Shown here piece after piece: positions 1 to 5,816 of a stretch of DNA of 7,652 nucleotides. Origin of the DNA: Clostridia bacterium (GTDB taxonomy: Bacteria; Bacillota; Clostridia; DUPQ01); NCBI GenBank assembly GCA_030592085.1, contig JAUUZV010000115.1, forward strand, positions 1 through 7,652, given 5' to 3'. The stretch's first letter is position 1; each line of letters opens with the position of its first letter. Below the pieces are notes generated by a model. It was not told the DNA's origin, ran no database searches, and saw only the letters and a program-made list of their open reading frames with translations. Made by a program: the position numbers and the translations under genes.

Positions 1-1032
1 ATTAATTATATAAATAATTAATAAATAACCAAAAGGAAATATAAATAATATTGATGGTTGAGAGTAACGACCAATAATTACATAGCCAACATTAATTGCA
101 ATTAGTGGAATAAGAAATAACCATATAGATCTTTTCTTGATTGCAGATATACTCCCGATTATAAAACTAATAAAAAATAAAGAAAGTTGAATAACAATTA
201 ATGGTGTAAAGTATGTTCCACTTATTTGAAAAAAGAGCTTTTGATAAAAAGAATACAAACCACTACTTTTATCTAATATAGAACTAGTAACTCCTAATTC
301 ACTTCCTAGGATTAAGTAATTATTTATAAAATTACTATCGAACAAATAACTAATACCAATAAATAAAACTACAAAACCAGATATTGTTATCACTAACCAT
401 AATAAATCCAGAAGTTTTAGTTTCTTTTCTATAAATATATAATATAAATAACAACTACCAATTATGATTGCTACAATAAAACTATTTGGATGAATACCTA
501 TGAGTACCCCAATTACCACACCAATTATAATATTATACTTCATTGCAAAATGTTCTACATTAGTAATTAATAGATAAAAACTAAAGAGTAAACCTGCTAA
601 AATAATGATTTCTTGTCTAACGAAATGTGAAGCATATATAAATTGGATATCTATAGAAATAATTATGGCAAATAATAAAGCAATCCACTCACTAGAAAAT
701 AATTTCTTTGCTATTTTGTAACATAGATATATTGATAATAATCCAAATAATAAACTAATTAATCTAAAAGAAAACAGAGAATTACCCAATACTTTTAAAA
801 ATACCATTTGTACCAAATGATAAATAATTTTAATTGCATGTGGAAAACGCGGTACAAGGTTAAAAAAACTTTCAGTTGATGATAAGCCATTTACCACCAT
901 TGAACTAGTTAAACCTGATAACCAAGATTCGTCTGAATGCATCATAGGAAATGCTGTTAAAAACAGTACATTTACTAATCCATAAACCATTATATATATA
1001 TATATTAAGTTTTTCTTAATAGTCTTAAACAT
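1..1032 (-). CDS. GT39/PMT-like membrane glycosyltransferase, 3' part missing at window edge
   Basis: Reading the minus strand from ATG at 1032 gives 344 codons with no stop down to base 1, so the gene is open at the left edge. The product is a polytopic membrane protein: one N-terminal hydrophobic segment (about residues 9-30), then many more (about 88-105, 114-132, 142-157, 167-198, 209-230, 276-296, 303-320, 327-343). The first extracytoplasmic loop starts with HSDESW (32-37); the acidic pair D35-E36 is placed as in the PMT_2/ArnT-type GT-C glycosyltransferases, which move a sugar from a polyprenyl-phosphate donor to lipid or protein. HFVRQE (136-141) and GIHPNS (179-184) also suit that family. 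Members usually have around 500 residues, so roughly a third is probably missing. It lies 10 bp after the AIM24 stop, likely co-transcribed. No clear Shine-Dalgarno precedes 1032; ATG at codon 15 is an alternative. Donor and acceptor are unknown. Confidence 0.8.
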   Translation of the reverse strand, partial: MFKTIKKNLIYIYIMVYGLVNVLFLTAFPMMHSDESWLSGLTSSMVVNGLSSTESFFNLVPRFPHAIKIIYHLVQMVFLKVLGNSLFSFRLISLLFGLLSIYLCYKIAKKLFSSEWIALLFAIIISIDIQFIYASHFVRQEIIILAGLLFSFYLLITNVEHFAMKYNIIIGVVIGVLIGIHPNSFIVAIIIGSCYLYYIFIEKKLKLLDLLWLVITISGFVVLFIGISYLFDSNFINNYLILGSELGVTSSILDKSSGLYSFYQKLFFQISGTYFTPLIVIQLSLFFISFIIGSISAIKKRSIWLFLIPLIAINVGYVIIGRYSQPSILFIFPFGYLLIIYIIN

Positions 1033-1042
1033 AATTAAATTT

Positions 1043-1882
1043 TTATTTTTTACTAGTAGTTGTTTCTGTATTCATACTACCAGGAACTTTAGCAAGTTTT
1101 CTTAAACCATGATCAGTTGCCATTTTTTCATAAACACCTTGAGTCGGTGCAATCCATACATTACCTATACCTTCAAATCTATGTAACAGGCCTTCACCAG
1201 ATACAGAGGTAGCTAATAGAGATTTACTACTTTTAACAACCTTATACTTAATATTTTCACTCCTCATTAGTGCAAAGTTACCATCAACAAATAATCTATC
1301 ATTTGCCAAGGTAAATCGCTGTATTTCTTCTTCTGGAACAGGTGAATACATTATAGCAATTCCATTTCCTTTTATTCTTGTTTGGAAAAGGCCTTCTTGA
1401 CTTGCAAATGCAGATGAAATTGTTTTTAACATAACAGCATCAATTTTTAAACCTTCTGTTCCCCCATAGAACAGACCACTATCTACAATAATTCCTGTTT
1501 CATTTTCTTTCAAATTGTGTAAAAAGAAATGACCAAAAGTAGGTTCTAAATAAATTTCACCAGTCCCATGAATTTCATTAACAAAAAAAGTTTCTCCAGA
1601 TAACATTTTTCTTTTTAACCCTTTGAAAAGTCCACCACCAGTACTTGCTTTCATTTCTAGATTACCTTTCATATAATAAAGGGCACCTGGCTCTACTCTT
1701 ACTTTGCTATTTGATAAAGTTACTCTTACCATTTTAAGTGTCATTCCAGTATTTTGAGCATAAAATAACATTTCAGCGGTTCTAATATCAGAGCTTCCTT
1801 TTAAACTATCAAACGATAAAACTTCTACTTTTACATTTTCTGTTTCCCTTGAAACAATTACTTTATATGAGTTCATATCCAT
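1043..1882 (-). CDS. AIM24 family protein (former DUF124), 279 aa
   Basis: This is a soluble, beta-rich protein of the AIM24 family (PF01987), named after a yeast mitochondrial protein; bacterial members are common but their function is not established. Family hallmarks seen are VEPGALYYMKG (63-73), the glycine-rich GGGLFKGLKRKMLSGE (82-97), GTGEIYLEP (106-114) and, near the C-terminus, SGEGLLHRFEGIGNVWIAP (228-246). There is no signal peptide or membrane segment. The short Thr/Ser/Lys-rich tail after residue 270 is probably disordered. Start choice: the Shine-Dalgarno GGGGAGGA (1898-1891) runs directly into an ATG at 1891, too close to use, but lies 8 nt before the ATG at 1882, so translation from 1882 (MDMNSYKV) is preferred; ATG at 1876 is a weaker option. 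The downstream glycosyltransferase follows after 10 bp. A role at the envelope is a guess from that neighbour only. Confidence 0.88.
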   Translation of the reverse strand: MDMNSYKVIVSRETENVKVEVLSFDSLKGSSDIRTAEMLFYAQNTGMTLKMVRVTLSNSKVRVEPGALYYMKGNLEMKASTGGGLFKGLKRKMLSGETFFVNEIHGTGEIYLEPTFGHFFLHNLKENETGIIVDSGLFYGGTEGLKIDAVMLKTISSAFASQEGLFQTRIKGNGIAIMYSPVPEEEIQRFTLANDRLFVDGNFALMRSENIKYKVVKSSKSLLATSVSGEGLLHRFEGIGNVWIAPTQGVYEKMATDHGLRKLAKVPGSMNTETTTSKK

Positions 1883-1908
1883 AAGTAACATCCTCCCCTA
1901 CTATATTA

Positions 1909-1938
1909 ATTATACAACATTTCTTAAAAAAATTAAAA
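1909..1938 (-). promoter_or_regulatory. Putative sigma-A promoter of the AIM24-glycosyltransferase unit
   Basis: On the minus strand a perfect TATAAT lies at 1914-1909. The -35 region 17-18 bp upstream (TTTAAT or TTTTAA, about 1932-1938) is poor. Transcription would start near 1902, giving a leader of about 20 nt that carries just the GGGGAGGA ribosome binding site. The surroundings are so AT-rich that a chance -10 match is possible. Confidence 0.45.
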
Positions 1939-2006
1939 ATACTTTTTCTCTGTAATTATTCAAATGTATTATGTATAAATTACTATAATGATAAAACATT
2001 GAAATA

Positions 2007-2024
2007 AAGTTAATTATTTAACAA
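2007..2024. promoter_or_regulatory. Rex-like operator, distal site
   Basis: AAGTTAA-TTAT-TTAACAA matches the clostridial Rex consensus TTGTTAA-N4-TTAACAA at 12 of 14 defined positions, with a perfect right half and a perfect GTTAA-N4-TTAAC core. Rex is the redox-sensing repressor that leaves DNA when NADH is high; NADH-linked hydrogenase genes are known members of its regulon in Firmicutes. The site is upstream of the hyd promoter. In such AT-rich DNA a single match would be weak evidence; the paired site nearby and the NADH-linked target raise confidence. No rex gene is in the window. Confidence 0.55.
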
Positions 2025-2027
2025 AGT

Positions 2028-2045
2028 ATGTTAAAAAAATAACAA
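2028..2045. promoter_or_regulatory. Rex-like operator, proximal site
   Basis: ATGTTAA-AAAA-ATAACAA matches the Rex consensus at 12 of 14 defined positions and contains the perfect inverted repeat TGTTA-N6-TAACA. Its centre is exactly 21 bp (two helical turns) from the centre of the distal site, so two Rex dimers would bind the same face of the helix. It ends 6 bp before the proposed -35 box at 2052. Confidence 0.55.
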
Positions 2046-2051
2046 AAACCC

Positions 2052-2081
2052 TTGAAATCGCCACTCTTTTAGGTGTACTAT
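2052..2081 (+). promoter_or_regulatory. Putative sigma-A promoter of hydCBA
   Basis: TTGAAA (2052-2057) is separated by 18 bp from TACTAT (2076-2081), a good match to the vegetative promoter (5/6 and 4/6). The start would be near 2088, leaving a leader of about 190 nt before hydC. It is the best plus-strand promoter I can find in the intergenic region and sits directly downstream of the two Rex-like sites. Confidence 0.5.
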
Positions 2082-2087
2082 AGTATT

Positions 2088-2278
2088 ATCAAAAGTATTT
2101 AGTTAGTACATTTAAGTTTTTGATCGATTATATTCACTTTGAATCTTGCATTAGGACATCCATTATAGCTACTTAATATACGACTTATAGGGTTAATGTC
2201 CCTACTTTGTTTAAAACACCTGAGTATGAAAATTATTATATTAATATATTAAAAAGTTCATTTTAGGAGGTATTAAAA
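2088..2278 (+). other. Long 5' leader of the hydrogenase operon, function unknown
   Basis: About 190 nt lie between the proposed start site and hydC. It contains several possible stems: ATCAAAA (2088-2094) with TTTTGAT (2118-2124); ATTCA-CTT-TGAAT (2132-2144); and TAGGACAT (2152-2159) with ATGTCC-C-TA (2196-2204, one bulged C) closing a 36-nt loop. It matches no riboswitch class that I recognise, shows no T-box pattern, and has no obvious terminator-type U-tract before the gene. It ends in a strong ribosome binding site, AGGAGG (2265-2270), 8 nt before the hydC ATG. The stems may be chance pairings. Confidence 0.35.
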
Positions 2279-2743
2279 ATGCAAGTCAAAGAAGCGCTCG
2301 ACAAATATGGCCGAACAGCTGATAAGTTAATAGGTGCAATGTTAGCTTATCAAAAAAGCACACCGTGTAATTATCTAACAGAGGACGATATCAAAGAGTT
2401 TTCTAGAGAAACTGGACTACCCGAAAGTAGGGTTTACAGTATCGCCTCCTTTTATTCACTTCTTTCTACAGAAGCAAGAGGAAAGTATATTATACAAGTT
2501 TGCTATGATGTTCCATGCTACATTAATGATTCTGTTAATATTGTAAATGAATTAGAAAAAATATTAGAAATAAAAATGGGTCAAACCACTGATGACAGAC
2601 TTTTCACCATAGAGTACTCAAGTTGTCTTGGATGCTGTGATAAAGCTCCTGCAATGCAAATTGGTGCAACTCTATATGGGAATTTAACTAAAGATAAAAT
2701 TTCTTCAATTTTATCAACTTATAGGGGGGGAAAAGATGAGTAA
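2279..2743 (+). CDS. hydC: NADH-linked [FeFe]-hydrogenase, NuoE-like [2Fe-2S] subunit HydC
   Basis: This small subunit passes electrons within the HydABC complex in the cytoplasm. It is a NuoE/24-kDa-type protein: an N-terminal helical part (about 1-65, with NYLTEDDIKEF and the ASFYSLL segment) followed by a thioredoxin-like [2Fe-2S] domain. The four expected ligands are present as C75-x4-C80 (CYDVPC) and C116-x3-C120 (CLGCC). C119 is an extra cysteine in place of the usual Ala, and C30 is also extra. At 154 residues it is near the usual length of about 160. The start has a strong AGGAGG 8 nt upstream. The 3' end overlaps hydB by 8 bp, which suggests coupled translation and fixed stoichiometry. 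Operon order is hydC-hydB-hydA. The same fold occurs in respiratory complex I and formate dehydrogenases, but the adjacent hydA decides the assignment. Confidence 0.93.
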   Translation: MQVKEALDKYGRTADKLIGAMLAYQKSTPCNYLTEDDIKEFSRETGLPESRVYSIASFYSLLSTEARGKYIIQVCYDVPCYINDSVNIVNELEKILEIKMGQTTDDRLFTIEYSSCLGCCDKAPAMQIGATLYGNLTKDKISSILSTYRGGKDE

Positions 2744-4013
2744 TAAAGAAATTACCAAAAACATGTTAACCGCTAGATTTGATGTTATTAACCCTGATTC
2801 AATTGACGAATATATCTCGCACAATGGGTATACAGCTTTAAAAAAAGCTATGTCAAAGACTGGTGAAGAAATAATAAGCGAAGTTAAAATTGCTGGTTTA
2901 AAAGGACGTGGAGGAGCTGGTTTTCCCACTGGTTTGAAAATGGAAGCAGTTTCACAAGCAGATGGATCTCCAAAATATATAATTTGTAATGCAGATGAGG
3001 GTGAACCGGGAAATTTCAAAGATAGATATCTTATGGAAAAAGATCCACATCAATTAATTGAAGGAATAATAATATGTGCTTTTGCTGCAAACATTAACAA
3101 TGGATATATATTTATTCGTGGAGAATATATTAACGCAATAAATATTATGGAAAAAGCATTGGAACAAGCTAGAGTTAATGGTTATCTTGGAGATAACATT
3201 CTTGATTCTGGTTTTAATTTTGATATGGAAGTGTACTCAGGAGCAGGGTCTTATGTTTGTGGAGAAGAATTTGCACTATTAGTAACAATAGAAGGTAAAC
3301 AAGGCCGTGCTACATATAAACCCCCATTTCCAACAACTGTAGGTTTATATAACAAACCAACTCAAATTAATAATGTTGAAACCTTTTGTAATATACCTCA
3401 TATATTAAACATGGGAGGAAAAGAATTCTCTAAAATTGGAACAGATTCATCTAAGGGAACTAAACTTGTTTGTTTAAGTGGAAATATTGTAAATCCTGGT
3501 TTATATGAAGTTGAATTAGGAGTTTCAATTAGAGACATTATTGAGAAGTTAGGAAAAGGAGTACCTAATAAAAGAGCAATAAAAATGGTTCAGCTTGGTG
3601 GGGCCTCTGGTCCAGTAATTCCAGAAAACATGTTGGATATTAAACTAGATTCAAAAGAAATGAGTAAACTTAATCTAAACTATGGATCAGGTGCAATTAT
3701 AGTCATGGATGATAGAATCGATGTGTTAGATATTTTAAAACGAATTATTGAATTTTTTCATCATGAATCTTGTGGTAAGTGTACACCTTGTCGTGAAGGA
3801 CTCACACAAATGTTAATATTACTTGATAGGTTTACTGATGGTATAGCAACTAATGATGATTTAGCTATACTTGAAATTCTAATGGAAACAATGAACCAAT
3901 CATCTATTTGTGGTCTAGGACAAGCGGCACCAACTGCCACACAAAAAGTTTTAGAATATTTCAGAGAAGAATTTACAAATAAAATTAATTCAACTGATTC
4001 TATAGTTGTATAG
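2736..4013 (+). CDS. hydB: NADH-linked [FeFe]-hydrogenase, NuoF-like FMN/NADH subunit HydB (short form)
   Basis: This subunit oxidises NADH (or reduces NAD+) at FMN and relays electrons to HydA. NuoF/51-kDa features appear in order: GRGGAGFPTG (57-66) for nucleotide binding, CNADEGEPGNFKDR (84-97) for FMN, SGAGSYVCGEE (168-178), KPPFP (195-199), INNVET (211-216), then the SLBB-like region and a C-terminal [4Fe-4S] domain with C346-x2-C349-x2-C352 and C392 (N3-type cluster). The usual GEETAL is GEEFAL here (Phe179). At 425 residues it is a minimal NuoF: it lacks both the N-terminal thioredoxin-like [2Fe-2S] domain and the C-terminal two-[4Fe-4S] ferredoxin domain of the roughly 600-residue HydB of bifurcating enzymes such as that of Thermotoga maritima. 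The ribosome binding site is the G-run at 2724-2730 inside the end of hydC. The stop codon TAG is part of the hydA ribosome binding site. Confidence 0.93.
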   Translation: MSNKEITKNMLTARFDVINPDSIDEYISHNGYTALKKAMSKTGEEIISEVKIAGLKGRGGAGFPTGLKMEAVSQADGSPKYIICNADEGEPGNFKDRYLMEKDPHQLIEGIIICAFAANINNGYIFIRGEYINAINIMEKALEQARVNGYLGDNILDSGFNFDMEVYSGAGSYVCGEEFALLVTIEGKQGRATYKPPFPTTVGLYNKPTQINNVETFCNIPHILNMGGKEFSKIGTDSSKGTKLVCLSGNIVNPGLYEVELGVSIRDIIEKLGKGVPNKRAIKMVQLGGASGPVIPENMLDIKLDSKEMSKLNLNYGSGAIIVMDDRIDVLDILKRIIEFFHHESCGKCTPCREGLTQMLILLDRFTDGIATNDDLAILEILMETMNQSSICGLGQAAPTATQKVLEYFREEFTNKINSTDSIVV

Positions 4014-4022
4014 GAGGATATT

Positions 4023-5747
4023 ATGAATATGGTAAATATTAAAATTAACAATAGAGATATTAAAGTTGCTAAAGGTACATCTATTTTAAACGCAGCTAAA
4101 GAAGTGGGCATTACTATTCCAAATTTATGCTATCATCCTGATCAAGAGGTAAAAGCCAATTGTAGAGTTTGTGTTGTAGAAGTAGAAGGTGCTAGAACAT
4201 TACAAGCATCATGTGCAACTGAAGTAAAAGAAGGTATGGTAATAAGAACAAATACTCAAAAAGTAAGACAGTCGAGAAAAGTTGTCATTGAATTATTACT
4301 TGCTAATCACGATATGGACTGTATTTCTTGTAAAAAAAATAATCAATGTGGGTTACAAGAAATTGCTGCTAATATTGGTGTAAGGGAAAGTCGTTTCGAA
4401 AATGTCCTTGTAAAACAAGAAATTGATACTTCAAGTCCTTCCATAGAACGTAATCCAAATAAATGTATTAGATGCGGACGCTGTATACAAATGTGTAATG
4501 ACGTACAAGGTTTAGCAATATTAGACTATGTTGGTAGAGGTGGTTCAGTTGATGTGAAGCCAGCCTTTGGAATGTATCTTAACAGTGCTGCATGTGTCGC
4601 ATGTGGACAATGCTCAGTAGTCTGTCCAGTAGCTGCTATAACTGAAAAAGAAGATATTGAACAGGTTTGGGAAGCTATAAATAACCCTAATAAAACGGTT
4701 GTTGTACAAACAGCTCCTGCTGTAAGAGTATCTCTTGGTGAAGAATTTGGACTTGAACCTGGAAAAATTGTTACTGGAAAATTAGTTGCTTCTTTAAGAG
4801 CACTTGGGTTTGATAAAATATTTGATACAGATTTTACAGCAGATCTTACAATTATTGAAGAAGGCCATGAATTACTTCAGCGGTTAAAAGAGGGTGGAAC
4901 ATTACCATTATTAACATCATGTAGTCCTGGATGGGTAAATTTTATTGAACAATACTATCCTGAACTTTTACCTCATTTATCTTCATGTAAATCACCTCAA
5001 CAAATGTTTGGAGCTTTAGCTAAAGGCTATTATGCAGAAAAGATTGGCAAAAAGCCAAAAGACATATATAGTGTTTCAATTATGCCTTGTACTGCTAAAA
5101 AGTTTGAAGCTAAACGTGAAGAAATGAGTGTAGATGGTGAAAATTTAGATGTCGATGTTGTTTTAACAACTAGAGAGTTAGCAAAAATGTTGCGACAAGC
5201 AGGTATTGATTTTAATAAACTTCCTGAAGAAGAATATGATGCACCTTTTGGATTAGCTTCAGGAGCTGGAGTAATCTTCGGTGCCACTGGCGGAGTTATG
5301 GAAGCTGCACTTAGAACAGTTTATGAAGTAGTTACAGGTAAAACTTTAGAGAATCTTGATTTTATGGCTGTTCGAGGACTTGAAGGAATTAAAGAAGCAC
5401 AAGTCGATTTAGATGGAACTATAGTTAAGGTTGCTGTTGCACATTCATTATCAAAGGCTAGACAAGTTATGGAACTTATTAAAGAAGGAAAAGCTGATTA
5501 TTCCTTTATTGAAATTATGTGCTGTCCTGGTGGATGTATTGGTGGAGGAGGTCAACCATTTGGTGGTACTGATGAATTACGTATAAAACGAATTAATGCG
5601 ATTTACGAGGCTGATAAAGGATTACCAATTCGCAAATCTCACGAAAATCCTGCAGTAAATAAACTTTATGAAGACTTTCTCATAAAACCATTAGGTGAAA
5701 AATCACACCACTTATTACATACGACGTATATGAATAGAAAAAAATAA
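4023..5747 (+). CDS. hydA: [FeFe]-hydrogenase catalytic subunit HydA, group A, 574 aa
   Basis: This is the site of reversible proton reduction to H2. Domains in order: plant-type [2Fe-2S] domain (C36, C47, C50, C64); His-ligated [4Fe-4S] cluster (H96, C100, C103, C109); two-[4Fe-4S] ferredoxin domain (C148, C151, C154, C158 and C191, C194, C197, C201); H-cluster domain from about 225. H-cluster motifs are L1 TSCSPGW (298-304), L2 MPCTAKKFEAKRE (354-366) and L3 EIMCCPGGCIGGGGQP (497-512), followed by the small-subunit-like tail with KSHENP (538-543). The proton path known from Clostridium pasteurianum CpI seems complete: E280, E283, S320, C300. Odd: L1 has Ser301 where CpI has a cluster-ligand Cys. 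It ends without the extra C-terminal [2Fe-2S] domain of Thermotoga HydA. AGGAGG (4012-4017) is 5 nt before the chosen ATG; ATG at 4029 is possible. Maturases HydE, HydF and HydG, needed for the H-cluster, are not in the window. Confidence 0.96.
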   Translation: MNMVNIKINNRDIKVAKGTSILNAAKEVGITIPNLCYHPDQEVKANCRVCVVEVEGARTLQASCATEVKEGMVIRTNTQKVRQSRKVVIELLLANHDMDCISCKKNNQCGLQEIAANIGVRESRFENVLVKQEIDTSSPSIERNPNKCIRCGRCIQMCNDVQGLAILDYVGRGGSVDVKPAFGMYLNSAACVACGQCSVVCPVAAITEKEDIEQVWEAINNPNKTVVVQTAPAVRVSLGEEFGLEPGKIVTGKLVASLRALGFDKIFDTDFTADLTIIEEGHELLQRLKEGGTLPLLTSCSPGWVNFIEQYYPELLPHLSSCKSPQQMFGALAKGYYAEKIGKKPKDIYSVSIMPCTAKKFEAKREEMSVDGENLDVDVVLTTRELAKMLRQAGIDFNKLPEEEYDAPFGLASGAGVIFGATGGVMEAALRTVYEVVTGKTLENLDFMAVRGLEGIKEAQVDLDGTIVKVAVAHSLSKARQVMELIKEGKADYSFIEIMCCPGGCIGGGGQPFGGTDELRIKRINAIYEADKGLPIRKSHENPAVNKLYEDFLIKPLGEKSHHLLHTTYMNRKK

Positions 5748-5771
5748 ATTACTGAAAAATTTCATAATAAA

Positions 5772-5806
5772 AAAGAATCCGTTTATTATATATAATCGGA
5801 TTCTTT
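5772..5806. terminator. Bidirectional intrinsic terminator between hydA and the kinase gene
   Basis: AAAGAATCCG (5772-5781) pairs perfectly over 10 bp with CGGATTCTTT (5797-5806). The loop region holds a further 12-nt palindrome (5785-5796) that can extend the stem after a 3-nt bulge. Downstream T-rich sequence follows on plus (TTTATTGTAT) and a T6 tract on minus (A-run 5769-5774). It lies 24 bp after the hydA stop and 10 bp after the stop of the convergent kinase gene, so it can end both transcripts. Confidence 0.85.
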
Positions 5807-5816
5807 ATTGTATAGA

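Noticed and set aside
967..1010. TA-dinucleotide run near the start of the glycosyltransferase gene
   Set aside because: It codes for a Tyr-Ile repeat in the first membrane segment and keeps the frame open; a simple low-complexity stretch in an AT-rich genome.
2139..2169. Second plus-strand promoter, TTGAAT with TATAGC
   Set aside because: The spacer is 19 bp and the -10 is poor; the TTGAAA-TACTAT pair upstream is better. It cannot be excluded without a mapped start.
2226..2252. Possible eight-codon leader peptide before hydC
   Set aside because: No ribosome binding site, no regulatory codon run, and no attenuator hairpin follows; short ATG-stop runs are expected by chance here.
2714..3019. 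Open reading frame of 101 codons on the minus strand
   Set aside because: It lies opposite the well-defined hydB start region, has no ribosome binding site or recognisable domain, and is explained by the codon pattern of hydB.
3761..4111. Open reading frame of 116 codons on the minus strand, rich in hydrophobic residues
   Set aside because: It is antisense to the end of hydB and start of hydA, both certain genes; the hydrophobic look comes from reading AT-rich codons backwards.
5030..5287. Open reading frame of 85 codons on the minus strand
   Set aside because: It is antisense to the catalytic domain of hydA and has no motif or ribosome binding site.
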